Position numbers and translations under genes: made by a program
In this document: piece by piece, positions 36,383 to 45,498 of the stretch
How positions within the stretch are numbered: position 1 is the stretch's first letter
How the letters are laid out: every line of letters begins with the position of its first letter
Source of the DNA: Schinkia azotoformans LMG 9581
GTDB taxonomy: Bacteria; Bacillota; Bacilli; Bacillales; Bacillaceae_J
Direction of reading: 5' to 3'
NCBI RefSeq assembly: GCF_000307855.1
Contig: NZ_AJLR01000146.1
Location: 1 to 64,000, forward strand
DNA: 64,000 bases
Notes under the pieces: generated by a model
Seen by the model: the letters and a program-made list of their open reading frames with translations, nothing else
What the model was told of the DNA's origin: nothing
Databases searched by the model: none

Positions 36383-38113
36383 CTATTTAATTGGATTACC
36401 AACGCAATCGAATCGTGCTACACCAGAGTCATCTGTAACGATGTTACAATTTGAATCTTTTCCAGTTCCATAAACTGTGGAATAAGTTTTCCAACCACCA
36501 TCCAAGTTTACTGCTTTAAATCCATTAAGTGTCAATATTCTTGCGGCGAGATAACCACGAAGACCAACTTGGCAATTCACATAAATTGGTTTATCTTTTG
36601 GAAGTTCATCAAGGTGATCACGAAGTTCATCTAGTGGTATATTTACAGCTCCTTTGATGAATCCAAGCTTCAATTCACTTGGATTACGTACATCTACAAG
36701 ATAGCCGCCATTCGCTACAATATCGTCGATTTCATGCCATTGTACCGTTTCAACGGCATCTTCGATAATATTTGAAGCTACATAACCAGCCATATTCACC
36801 GGGTCTTTTGCAGATGAATAGGGTGGGGCATAGGCCAACTCTAAATCGGGCAAATCAAGCACAGATAAGCCACCTTTGATTGCGGTTGCGATAACATCAA
36901 TCCGCTTTTCGACACCATCTTTTCCAATGCCTTGAGCGCCGTAAATTTTTCCAGTCTCTTTGTCAAAGATGACCTTTAAGGCGATTGGCGCTGCTCCTGG
37001 ATAATAGCCGGCATGTGAACCGGGATGGATATGAATGACTTGATAATTGTTAATACATAAGCGTTTCAATGTTTTCTCATTATTACCGGTACTTGCAGCA
37101 GTATAATCAAATACTTTTGCGACTGAAGTACCCATTGTTCCACTATATTTCTCTTTTTTTCCGTAAATATTATTGGCAACAATCCGACCTTGGCGGTTTG
37201 CTGGCCATGCGAGTGGAATAGAAGTGGTGGTACCATTAATATAATCTGTAACTTCAATTGCATCACCAAGAGCATAAATATCCGGATCGCTTGTTTCGAG
37301 ATATTCATTTACTTTAATATGGCCGCGTTCTCCAAGATCAAGACCAGCATCTTTTGCTAGTTCATTTTCCGGTCTTACTCCGATTGCTAATAAAATCATC
37401 TCTGTTTCAATTTCTTTTCCACTATTTAAAATTACTTTTGTACCATTATTCTGAAAAGCTTGGACACCATCTTCGAGAATGAGGTTGACACCTTTTTGGG
37501 CCATATGAGTGTGTAAAATGGATGCCATTTCGAAATCGAAAGGAGCCATTACTTGGTTTGACATTTCAACTAATGTGACTTCAATTCCGCGCTCATGAAG
37601 ATTTTCAGCCATTTCAACACCAATAAAACCACCGCCGATAACGACCGCTTTCTTTGGTTTCTTATCATCCACATAGGCCTTGATTGCATCTGTATCTGGA
37701 ATATTTCGAAGTGTAAATAAATTATTTGCCTCTTTAATTCCAGGGATCGGAGGGACAATAGGTCTCGCACCCGGTGATAATATTAACTGATCATAGCTTT
37801 CATCATAGGTTTCCCCAGTTTTTAAATTGTGAACAGTAACCGTTTTAGCGTCACGATTGATCTTTGTTACTTCACTTAAATTGCGAATATCCATGTTGAA
37901 TCTGCTTGACATGCCGTCGACAGTTTGAACTAACAGTTTTTTCCTGTCTTTTATAACTTCTCCAATATAATATGGAAGTCCACAATTTGCAAATGAAATA
38001 TATTCGCCTTTTTCAAACATAATAATATGTGATTTTTCATCTAATCGTCTTAATCTAGCTGCAGCAGTTGCACCTCCGGCAACCCCACCCACGATAATAA
38101 TTTTATTCCCCAT
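36383..38113 (-). CDS. CoA-disulfide reductase with C-terminal rhodanese domain
   Basis: A 576-aa flavoprotein of the CoADR-RHD type that reduces CoA disulfides and persulfides with NAD(P)H. FAD-binding 'GGVAGGATAAARLR' is at the N-terminus. The single active-site cysteine is in 'SFANCGLPYYIG' (about residue 43). A second dinucleotide loop is 'VVIGGGFIGVEMAE'. The rhodanese domain (about 470-560) has its cysteine in 'VNCQVGLRG' (about 513). An unusual tail after the rhodanese carries two more cysteines. ATG 38113 follows GGGAGG. A CstR-like palindrome lies just upstream, so induction by sulfide or persulfide is likely. Confidence 0.93.
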   Translation of the reverse strand: MGNKIIIVGGVAGGATAAARLRRLDEKSHIIMFEKGEYISFANCGLPYYIGEVIKDRKKLLVQTVDGMSSRFNMDIRNLSEVTKINRDAKTVTVHNLKTGETYDESYDQLILSPGARPIVPPIPGIKEANNLFTLRNIPDTDAIKAYVDDKKPKKAVVIGGGFIGVEMAENLHERGIEVTLVEMSNQVMAPFDFEMASILHTHMAQKGVNLILEDGVQAFQNNGTKVILNSGKEIETEMILLAIGVRPENELAKDAGLDLGERGHIKVNEYLETSDPDIYALGDAIEVTDYINGTTTSIPLAWPANRQGRIVANNIYGKKEKYSGTMGTSVAKVFDYTAASTGNNEKTLKRLCINNYQVIHIHPGSHAGYYPGAAPIALKVIFDKETGKIYGAQGIGKDGVEKRIDVIATAIKGGLSVLDLPDLELAYAPPYSSAKDPVNMAGYVASNIIEDAVETVQWHEIDDIVANGGYLVDVRNPSELKLGFIKGAVNIPLDELRDHLDELPKDKPIYVNCQVGLRGYLAARILTLNGFKAVNLDGGWKTYSTVYGTGKDSNCNIVTDDSGVARFDCVGNPIK

Positions 38114-38144
38114 GTTTATTCCTCCCAATGGAATATTAATTATT

Positions 38145-38168
38145 CTTTATACCTACAAGGGTATAAAG
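38145..38168. promoter_or_regulatory. Palindromic operator, CsoR/CstR-like
   Basis: CTTTATACC and GGTATAAAG form a perfect 9-bp inverted repeat with a 6-bp spacer, 32 bp before the CoADR-RHD start. The core ATACC-N5-GGGTAT resembles operators of the persulfide sensor CstR and other CsoR-family repressors. No CstR gene is in the window. Confidence 0.55.
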
Positions 38169-38266
38169 ATAAGATAAACTTATCCAGAGTAACAGTCAAC
38201 TCTTTTATTTATCTATTTGAATTTTATCATCCAAAGATTGGAAGTTGAATACATGTCAAGAAAATG

Positions 38267-38629
38267 TCATTGAATATATATATTTTCTATATCGACAGCA
38301 TAATCATAAGCTAAAACTAATCCAATATCGGTCGGATGCTCCTGGTCATTTGAAATAGTAAAAGGAATATGATTATCGTTCGCAAGTTTAATGTATTTTC
38401 TTAAATATGAGTAGTCAATATCCCCATTTAAAATCATCTTGACCTTTGGATTCTGTTTAAGTAAATCTTGAATTTGACTATTAGTTCCGGATGCTCTGAC
38501 TTGAGATTTTGTTAACACTGCTAAAATTCTTTCCCTTAATGTTCCTAGGAACTTTTTTCTTTCTTCGGGATTAATTTCTTTCGGACCATGGATACCTTCC
38601 TGCAAAATATTTTCAATGTCTTTTGCCAA
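38267..38629 (-). CDS. yueI: YueI family protein (DUF1694)
   Basis: A 120-aa soluble protein close to B. subtilis YueI: 'LRERILAVLTKSQVRASG' and a C-terminal 'DIGLVLAYDYAVDIENIYIQ' half. The family has no known function. TTG 38629 follows AAAGGATGG. Confidence 0.85.
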   Translation of the reverse strand: MAKDIENILQEGIHGPKEINPEERKKFLGTLRERILAVLTKSQVRASGTNSQIQDLLKQNPKVKMILNGDIDYSYLRKYIKLANDNHIPFTISNDQEHPTDIGLVLAYDYAVDIENIYIQ

Positions 38630-38765
38630 CTTAATCCATCCTTTCAGTTTTATTTCTCCATATAAGTTTTAGAATTGGTAAAAAGATAGTATTCATGTAT
38701 ATATATTTTAAAGAGCTTGAAATGTGATATGATTTTGATAATGGTTGGGGGGAGGGAACGGAATT

Positions 38766-39686
38766 TTGAAGGACAGATTATCAACATTTTTAGTTTTATT
38801 GGCTGCTGTTTTATGGGGGACGACAGGTACAGCGCAAACATTTGCCCCGCCTGATACTCATCCGATTTCATTTGGAGCGATGAGATTAGCCTTTGGTGGT
38901 ACTACGTTATTACTTTTTATAGCATTGCAAGGAAAATTGAAGCTTAAAAATTGGCCATTGAAAGAGGTTATCCTAGCTGCTTTATGTATGGCATGTTATC
39001 AACCATTTTTTTTCTCAGCTGTAAAAATAACAGGGGTCGCTATCGGAACAGTAGTAGCAATCGGCAGTTCTCCTATTTTAGCCGGCATCATGGAATGGAT
39101 ATTTAAAAAGACAATGCCGACAAAATCGTGGTGGCTTGCAACCGTTGTTGCCATCAGTGGATGCCTGCTTCTATTTACAACTAACGGAGCGGTAAAAGTG
39201 CAACCCTTCGGAATACTGTTGTCACTTGGAGCTGGATTATCATTTGCTACATATACATTAGTTAGTAAAGAATTGCTCAAAACACAGGCGCCGGATACCG
39301 TAGTTGCTGTCGTATTTACATTAGCAGCCATAATGTTGGCTCCATTATTATTCTTATTTGACCTATCATGGTTATTCCAAATCAATGGAATTGGAACAAG
39401 CCTTTATCTAGGTGTATTCGCAACAGGAATTGCTTATTTACTGTTTAGTAAAGGATTAGTGAAAATCCCCGCCTACACGGCTGTTACTCTATCGTTGTTT
39501 GAACCGCTAACAGCAGCACTCTTAGGCGCATTTTTAGTCGGCGAAAATTTAACATTGACATCATGGCTTGGTGTTGCCTTAATCTTCATGGCCATTGTGG
39601 TAGTATCAATGGCACCAAAAAACAAAAGTGTTCGTAAACCTGAACAAGACCAAGAAGTTGAGTATATTAAACAGGCAACGAAATGA
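38766..39686 (+). CDS. EamA/DMT-superfamily exporter
   Basis: A 306-aa protein with ten predicted membrane helices in two EamA repeats. 'AAVLWGTTGTAQTFAP' at the N-terminus and 'FEPLTAALLGAFLVGE' near the end are typical of the family, which exports amino acids or other metabolites. TTG 38766 is nine bases behind GGAGGG; the frame is open for seven more codons upstream, inside the ribosome binding site. It converges on a broken LysR gene. Confidence 0.85.
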   Translation: MKDRLSTFLVLLAAVLWGTTGTAQTFAPPDTHPISFGAMRLAFGGTTLLLFIALQGKLKLKNWPLKEVILAALCMACYQPFFFSAVKITGVAIGTVVAIGSSPILAGIMEWIFKKTMPTKSWWLATVVAISGCLLLFTTNGAVKVQPFGILLSLGAGLSFATYTLVSKELLKTQAPDTVVAVVFTLAAIMLAPLLFLFDLSWLFQINGIGTSLYLGVFATGIAYLLFSKGLVKIPAYTAVTLSLFEPLTAALLGAFLVGENLTLTSWLGVALIFMAIVVVSMAPKNKSVRKPEQDQEVEYIKQATK

Positions 39687-39704
39687 GAGTAAAAAAGTGG
39701 GCTA

Positions 39705-40575
39705 TCATAAGGATGGACCCACTTGATTATTCTTTTCGATTGTTTCAATAAATTTTTCCATTGTTGATGTTAAGTAAGTATCGGCTCTTCTTATAAAAAC
39801 AGTCTTTATCTTGCTGTATTTTTCAGGGAGTGTATGACAATGGATGAGTCCATTTTGTTCCATATGGGTGACTGCTGACTTTGGAACAAATGTAACGCCT
39901 AATCCAGCGGCAACACTTTGCAAGATCGTTTCTAATGTGCCGAATTCCAACACTTTCTGCGGTGTGATGTTCTGGTCCCTATCCCAAGCCTCAAGACGTG
40001 CGCGGTATCCACAGCCTTCGCTAAAGCATAAGAATGGCTCCTGTTTCAACTCTTCCAAAGAGGAGGAGTGCTTATCTGAAATGAGTACAAGCTCCTCTCG
40101 AAACACTTCATGCGATACAAGATCGGGATGAAAGTCTGATTCTGTAACGAACGCTCCGTCTAATTTATGATGCAATACCTCTTTTTCTAATGTTTCCGTC
40201 ACGCCAGTAAATAAAGATAAATCTACATTTTTATATTTTTTAATAAAGGTAGACAATATTTTCGGTAAATGTATGACGGTTTCAACGGTTCCGATGTCTA
40301 ATTTTCCAGATGGTTCTTCTTTACTTTGAACGGCTTTTTTCATTTCAGCGGTTAACAATAATATTTTTTTTACTATAGGCCAGTAATTTTTTCCCCTCTG
40401 GTGTTAAACTCATCCCACGACGATGGCGGTTAAACAATGGGGTATTCAGTTCCTGTTCGAGTTTCTGAATCCTCATTGTTATATTGGATTGCACGTACTT
40501 TAATTCTTTTGCTACTTCAGAAATCGTTCCTTTTTCCGCCACCATCTGAAAAATCTCTAAATCTTTAAATTCCAT
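39705..40575 (-). pseudogene. LysR-family regulator, frameshifted
   Basis: The first 76 codons (40575-40345) encode a LysR helix-turn-helix ('[24 protein letters not shown]'). The frame then ends early. The remaining 217 codons, with a normal LysR effector domain, lie in another frame from 40358. The two join at a run of eight A (T at 40364-40371): with seven A the reading would continue '...[15 protein letters not shown]' to a full protein of about 290 aa. It is a pseudogene, a phase-variable tract, or a sequencing error. It is divergent from the EamA fragment it probably once controlled. Confidence 0.85.
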
Positions 40576-40619
40576 GATGATCCACCTTTAAATTTTTATA
40601 TAATTTCATAATATCAAAA

Positions 40620-41027
40620 TTGCGATATTCAACATTAAGCTGTTTACTTGGAACAATTACGGCTATTGTTATTACAGTTGGGGCATCTTTGTTTGGAGTT
40701 TTACCTGTCCCTTCAGCGGAAAATATTCTAGCAGTAAGCCCGCATTTATTATTTATGATTATATTCCCTGGAGCGATTGCGCTCGTTGGATGGAATATTG
40801 GTGTGACTATTTTATCACCTTTAAATGCTTTGTTATTCATAAACTTTGTTCCTGTTACAACACTTTTAGTCTCAATTTTTCAAGGGAATTGCATAACAGT
40901 GTACGATCTTCTAGGTACATTCCTTATCATCGTTTCACTTTTGTCCAATAATATTTTTGTAAGAATGCTACAAAGAATAGGATCAAAGCAGCCTGTTCAA
41001 ACACATTTGTGCGAACGCGCGTCATAA
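40620..41027 (+). pseudogene. C-terminal half of an EamA transporter (remnant)
   Basis: 135 codons that match only the second EamA repeat of a DMT transporter. The frame enters at 'LRYSTLSCLLGTITAI', a position normally in the middle of such proteins, and ends 'NNIFVRMLQRIG'. No start with a ribosome binding site and no first repeat are present. Only about 44 bases separate it from the LysR start. A deletion of the 5' half is the simplest explanation. Confidence 0.8.
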
Positions 41028-41036
41028 AGATTTCTA

Positions 41037-41068
41037 AAACCCACCACAATATTTGCGGCGGGTTTTCT
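41037..41068 (+). terminator. Terminator after the EamA remnant
   Basis: AAAACCCACC pairs with GGCGGGTTTT (one mismatch) around a 10-base loop. Confidence 0.75.
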
Positions 41069-41111
41069 TACTGAGGCTAAATTAAAAATAAATAGAAAAA
41101 AATCACTAAAA

Positions 41112-41150
41112 TGTTTCGTATACAGCAACTATGGAGTTGTATATGAAACA
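41112..41150. promoter_or_regulatory. Long inverted repeat upstream of the aldehyde dehydrogenase
   Basis: TGTTTCGTATACA followed by AACT mirrors AGTTGTATATGAAACA with one substitution and a 2-base bulge, around ATGG. It ends 66 bp before the gene start. It has the size and symmetry of a dimeric repressor operator (MarR, TetR or GntR type). No T tract follows, so it is not a terminator. Confidence 0.55.
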
Positions 41151-41216
41151 AATGACTATTATCATAAAATTATGAAGAATATAAATAAAAATTAAGGTTA
41201 TAGGAGGAGTTATAGA

Positions 41217-42701
41217 ATGGCGGTACAAACACAAAAAGTTGTTGAAAAGATTGTAAAACCATTTGATTGTCTACATTATATTGATGGAAAATTTGTAGAA
41301 TCCGTAGATAAAAAAACTTTTAATAATGTTAACCCTGTAACGGAAGAGGTTTATGGCACTGTTGCGGAAGGTAGTGCAGCAGATATTGATTTAGCGGTAC
41401 AAGCAGCAAAACGTGCTCTTAAAGAAGGTCCTTGGGGAAAAATGAGCACACAAGAACGTTCAAATATTATCCGTAAAATTGGTGATATCCTTTTAGAACG
41501 CCAAGAAGAAATCGCCCAACTAGAATCACTGGATACTGGTAAACATCTTAAATTCTCGCGTCACGTGGATGCACCTCGTGCGCCGAAAAACTTCCATTTC
41601 TTTGCTGACTATATGATTTCAGTAGGAACAGAAGCATTCCAAGATGAAACGAATAAGGCGCTTAACTTCGGATATCGCCGTCCGCTCGGAGTCGTTGGAT
41701 TAATTCAGCCGTGGAATCTTCCATTATTCTTGTTAACTTGGAAACTAGCACCAGCTTTAGCAGCAGGAAATACAGTCGTAATTAAGCCATCTGAATTAAC
41801 ACCAATGACAGCAACGTTACTAATGGAGATTCTTCAAGAAGCTGGTGTTCCGAATGGCGTTGTTAACTTAGTTCATGGCTTCGGTCCTGGTGCAGGAAGC
41901 GCCATTAACAAACATCCTGATATCGCTGGTATCGGCTTTATCGGTCAAGTATCTACAGGTGCTAGAATCATGGCGGAAGCTGCACCTACATTGAAAAAGC
42001 TTTCTTTCGAATTAGGCGGTAAAAACCCTAACATTATTTTTGCCGATGTAGATATTGATGAAGTCGTTGATGGCACTATTAGATCAAGCTTCACAAACCA
42101 AGGGGAAGTTTGTGTAAGTGGTTCAAGAATCTATGTGGAACGTCCAATCTTTGATGAATTCGTTGAAAAGTTTGCAGCAAAAACAAGAGCATTAAAAGTC
42201 GGTGATCCATTTGATATGGACAATGATCAAGGTGCGTTAGTAGCAAAGGTCCACTATGACAAAGTAATGAGCTATCTAAAGATTGCTGAAGAAGAAGGCG
42301 GTACTTTTGTAACAGGCGGTGGACGTCCGCAAGGGTTGGATAAGGGATATTTTATCCAACCAACGATTATCACTGGTTTAGACGACAACTCCCGTCTTGT
42401 TCGAGAAGAAATCTTTGGGCCTGTTGTATGTGTTCTTCCATTTGATACAGAAGAAGAAGTAATCGCAAAAGCAAACGATACTCGTATGGGCTTAAGTAAC
42501 ACGATCTGGACTAATGATATTCGTCGCGCACACCGTGTTGCACAGTCAATTGAGTCTGGATTATCTTACATCAATTGCTGGTTCCTACGTGACCTAAGAA
42601 CTCCGTTCGGTGGCACGAAAGATAGCGGCCTAGGCCGTGTCGGAGGGGTTCACAGCTGGGAGTTCTATACAGAAATAACTAATATTTGCGTGAAGCTATA
42701 A
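41217..42701 (+). CDS. Aldehyde dehydrogenase (ALDH8 / muconate-semialdehyde type)
   Basis: A 494-aa NAD-dependent aldehyde dehydrogenase. The catalytic Cys is at residue 299 (GEVCVSGSR) and the general base is in 'FELGGKNPN' (near 265). The C-terminal 'FGGTKDSGLGRVGGVHSWEFYTEI' and 'CWFLRDLRTPFGG' resemble aminomuconate- or hydroxymuconate-semialdehyde dehydrogenases, so a role in aromatic breakdown is possible but unproven. ATG 41217 follows AGGAGG. It is monocistronic, with a candidate operator upstream and a terminator behind. Confidence 0.88.
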   Translation: MAVQTQKVVEKIVKPFDCLHYIDGKFVESVDKKTFNNVNPVTEEVYGTVAEGSAADIDLAVQAAKRALKEGPWGKMSTQERSNIIRKIGDILLERQEEIAQLESLDTGKHLKFSRHVDAPRAPKNFHFFADYMISVGTEAFQDETNKALNFGYRRPLGVVGLIQPWNLPLFLLTWKLAPALAAGNTVVIKPSELTPMTATLLMEILQEAGVPNGVVNLVHGFGPGAGSAINKHPDIAGIGFIGQVSTGARIMAEAAPTLKKLSFELGGKNPNIIFADVDIDEVVDGTIRSSFTNQGEVCVSGSRIYVERPIFDEFVEKFAAKTRALKVGDPFDMDNDQGALVAKVHYDKVMSYLKIAEEEGGTFVTGGGRPQGLDKGYFIQPTIITGLDDNSRLVREEIFGPVVCVLPFDTEEEVIAKANDTRMGLSNTIWTNDIRRAHRVAQSIESGLSYINCWFLRDLRTPFGGTKDSGLGRVGGVHSWEFYTEITNICVKL

Positions 42702-42717
42702 CTTTATCTAGCAGAAG

Positions 42718-42757
42718 TAAAAAGCTAACCGAAAAAAAATTCCGGTTAGCTTTTTTA
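42718..42757. terminator. Bidirectional terminator between the aldehyde dehydrogenase gene and yajQ
   Basis: AAAAAGCTAACCG pairs with CGGTTAGCTTTTTT around an A-rich loop. It serves both converging genes. Confidence 0.9.
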
Positions 42758-42758
42758 T

Positions 42759-43250
42759 TTATCGGTAATTAATAAACTGCACATCAATCGGTAAATCTGC
42801 ACCTCTTATGGCAGCAATAACTTGTTGGAGATCATCTCTGCTTTTTCCGGATACGCGGATTTGATCATCTTGGATTTGTGACTTTACTTTAATTTTTAAG
42901 TCTTTAATGATCGAATTAATTTTCTTAGCGTTGTCCTTGTCAATTCCTTGTACAAGCTTAGCCCGTTGGCGAACAGTACCGCCGGATGCTGGCTCGACTT
43001 TTCCGTAGTCGAGGTTTTTCGTTGGAACATTTCTTTTAATTAATTTACTGACAAGAACGTCTTTTAATTGTTCCAGCTTGTATTCATCATCAGAGATGAG
43101 GACGAGTTCCTCTTTTTCAAGAGAAATATCACTTTTACTTCCTTTAAAATCATAACGTGTTCCAATTTCCTTAAGTGCCATTGTAACTGCATTTGATACT
43201 TCTTGGGCGTCTACCTTTGATACTATATCAAAAGAACTTTCAGATGCCAT
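42759..43250 (-). CDS. yajQ: YajQ family nucleotide-binding protein
   Basis: A 163-aa protein (YitK in B. subtilis) with two ferredoxin-like domains; family members bind nucleotides, in some bacteria cyclic di-GMP. It begins '[14 protein letters not shown]' and ends 'DVQFINYR'. The ATG at 43250 is seven bases behind GGAGGG; an ATG two codons upstream touches that site. The length equals its orthologues. Confidence 0.93.
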   Translation of the reverse strand: MASESSFDIVSKVDAQEVSNAVTMALKEIGTRYDFKGSKSDISLEKEELVLISDDEYKLEQLKDVLVSKLIKRNVPTKNLDYGKVEPASGGTVRQRAKLVQGIDKDNAKKINSIIKDLKIKVKSQIQDDQIRVSGKSRDDLQQVIAAIRGADLPIDVQFINYR

Positions 43251-43362
43251 TTTCATCCCTCCAGAATTTTGCCGATTTGCTTTTATTTTCTATTAAATGT
43301 TGGTAAAATGCAACATAATGGATAATGTAGTGAATTTATTTTAAGGAAAGAAAGCAGGGAAA

Positions 43363-44238
43363 ATGATGGGCAACATGATGCCGGGAACAATTACGACTTT
43401 AAAGGTATCTCATGAATCACCGTTTGGTTATTTTCTAGAAAGTGGTGAACAAGAGGAGGATATTTTGCTTCACCATAATGAGATGACTCGTGATGAATTA
43501 CGTGAAGATGAGGAAGTAGAAGTATTTTTATTTCAAGACCGTCAAGGCAGGCTAACGGCAACAATGACGATACCTTCCATTACAATACATACGTTTGGTT
43601 GGGCCAAGGTTGAAGAAGTTAAACGTGGAATGGGTGTATTTGTTAATATTGGCATTGATAAAGCAATGCTGTTATCCAAAGATGATTTACCACCGCTTGA
43701 AGAAGTTTGGCCACAGATTGATGATGAAATTTATTGTACATTGGAAATTGGTCACAATGGGCGTTTGTTTGTCAGACTTGCCAAGGAAGCAGATTTTTGG
43801 GATATTGCAAAAAGTGCAGACAAATCATTATTTAATAAAAATGTAACTGGCCGAATTTATCGGACTTTATATGCAGGGTCATTTATTTTTACAGAGGATG
43901 GTTATCTTGGCTTTATTCATGAAAGCGAACGGAATGAAGAGCCGCGGATTGGCGAGAAGGTAACTGGGCGTGTTATTGATATTAAAGAGGATGGCACCAT
44001 TAATGTATCGCTGTTGCCAAGAAAGCATGAGGCAATGGGCGATGACGCCGAAAAAATATATGCCTATATGGAAACTAGGAACGGGGCGATGCCTTACTGG
44101 GATAAAAGCCAGCCAGAAGATATTGAAGCAAGGTTTGGTATGAGTAAAGGAGCCTTCAAGCGTGCACTTGGAAAGCTGATGAAGGAAGGAAAGGTATACC
44201 AAGAAAACGGCTGGACGTATTTTAAAAAAGAACAGTAA
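43363..44238 (+). CDS. yitL: S1-domain RNA-binding protein, CvfB/YitL family
   Basis: A 291-aa protein with three S1-like OB folds followed by a winged helix ('GMSKGAFKRALGKLMKEGKV'), the CvfB architecture. 'GVFVNIGIDKAMLLSKDDLP' marks the second S1 domain. In staphylococci CvfB affects virulence gene expression. The start could be ATG 43363, 43366 or 43375; I kept the first, behind AGGGA. Confidence 0.9.
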   Translation: MMGNMMPGTITTLKVSHESPFGYFLESGEQEEDILLHHNEMTRDELREDEEVEVFLFQDRQGRLTATMTIPSITIHTFGWAKVEEVKRGMGVFVNIGIDKAMLLSKDDLPPLEEVWPQIDDEIYCTLEIGHNGRLFVRLAKEADFWDIAKSADKSLFNKNVTGRIYRTLYAGSFIFTEDGYLGFIHESERNEEPRIGEKVTGRVIDIKEDGTINVSLLPRKHEAMGDDAEKIYAYMETRNGAMPYWDKSQPEDIEARFGMSKGAFKRALGKLMKEGKVYQENGWTYFKKEQ

Positions 44239-44243
44239 AAAAT

Positions 44244-44280
44244 AATCAGTGGGTGTATAAAACCCACTGATTTCATTTTG
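44244..44280. terminator. Terminator between yitL and the DUF3941-like gene
   Basis: ATCAGTGGGT pairs perfectly with ACCCACTGAT around an 8-base loop, with TTTCATTTT downstream. Confidence 0.85.
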
Positions 44281-44281
44281 T

Positions 44282-44425
44282 CTACAAATGATTCGTTTCC
44301 TTTGAAAACTGGTTTTTGCCAGCTTGACGATTTTTCTCAATCATTTCGTTTTTCTTTTGGCGCTGTGCGTTTCTGTCTACTGGTTTTTTATCATTATCTT
44401 TTTCAATTGAATTCCACGGCTGCAT
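44282..44425 (-). CDS. DUF3941-like small basic protein
   Basis: A 47-aa frame, MQPWNSIEKDND and onward, with an N-terminal charged part and the C-terminal pattern 'NEMIEKNRQAGKNQF'. I recognise this from small DUF3941 proteins of Bacillaceae. ATG 44425 is preceded by AAGGAG at nine bases. It is very rich in N, K and Q. Function unknown. Confidence 0.65.
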   Translation of the reverse strand: MQPWNSIEKDNDKKPVDRNAQRQKKNEMIEKNRQAGKNQFSKETNHL

Positions 44426-44489
44426 GAATATTCGCTCCTTCCATTTTCGTTCAAGCCTTATTTTTTGCTAAAATAGGAAGGTTTATGCC

Positions 44490-45347
44490 TTAGTTAAGCT
44501 TATTCAAAAAGAAAATTGCGATTGTTCCTGGGCCGGAATGGGCTCCAATCGAGCAACCAACTGTATGAATAAGAAACTCCTCTGTACCAAATTCTTCTTT
44601 AATTAAGTCACGCATTGCTTCGGCTGTTTCAAGGTCATCACCATGACTGATGGCTACAAGTTGATTATTTAATCCGTCACCGCGTTCTTTCATAATCTCA
44701 ACGATGCGTTTGAGGACCTTTTTTCGACCTTTTATTTTTTCCAAAGGAGCCAGTTTTCCATTCTCAACATTTAAAATTGGCTTTATATTAAGTAAGCCTC
44801 CAACAAAGGCAGAGGTTTTACTCACCCGTCCACCGCGATATAAATATTCCAATGAATCTACTGTAAATAAATGCTCCATATGGGTACAGTAAAATTCAAT
44901 TTCAGACAGGATTTCATCTTTTGATTTTCCTTCCTGTGCTAATTCGGCCGCTTTTTTTACGATTAAACCATAGCCGAGTGAGGCGGCTTTTGTGTCAATA
45001 ATCGTTAAATCAAAATTTGGATATTTTTCTAATACATCATCTTTTACAAGCGTAGAGGTTTGATATGTACCGGAAAGCTCAGAAGAAAATGCGATATAGA
45101 TACAGGTTTCATTCTTTTCGGCATATTTTAGGAACGCTTCCTCAAACCTTGCAGGTGGAACCTGTGCCGTTTTTGGCGCCTTTCCATTGCGCATCTCGTC
45201 ATATAATTCTTTTGGTTGAATGGTTTCTAAATCATAGAATTGTTGATCATCTATCTGAACTACTAGTGGCAGTAAATCTATATTTAGTGATTCGAATAGC
45301 TCTAAGGGTAAATCACAAGCACTGTCAGCGAGAATTTTTACACTCAT
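44490..45347 (-). CDS. DegV family fatty-acid-binding protein
   Basis: A 285-aa DegV protein (YitS of B. subtilis by position). DegV/FakB proteins bind a fatty acid and present it to the FakA kinase. The start 'MSVKILADSACDLP' and the ligand-site segments 'AFSSELSGTYQTS' and 'LEYLYRGGRVSKT' are typical. ATG 45347 follows GAGAGGAAAG; about 50 codons of open frame upstream are non-coding. Confidence 0.9.
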   Translation of the reverse strand: MSVKILADSACDLPLELFESLNIDLLPLVVQIDDQQFYDLETIQPKELYDEMRNGKAPKTAQVPPARFEEAFLKYAEKNETCIYIAFSSELSGTYQTSTLVKDDVLEKYPNFDLTIIDTKAASLGYGLIVKKAAELAQEGKSKDEILSEIEFYCTHMEHLFTVDSLEYLYRGGRVSKTSAFVGGLLNIKPILNVENGKLAPLEKIKGRKKVLKRIVEIMKERGDGLNNQLVAISHGDDLETAEAMRDLIKEEFGTEEFLIHTVGCSIGAHSGPGTIAIFFLNKLN

Positions 45348-45498
45348 TGGAATCTTTCCTCTCAGAAATATTTTCCTTTCTCTTCTTATTGTACGTTTTA
45401 CACGCCATAATTTCAATTTTTGTAATGAATCGTAAGACATATGGAAACATTGGTAATACGTGAAAGTATTTAAAAAATTTAGGGACGGAGGTAACACT

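Noticed and set aside
36231-36473. 80-codon frame on the + strand near the CoA-disulfide reductase terminator
   Set aside because: It runs across the terminator into the antisense of the reductase gene, with no ribosome binding site or known domain.
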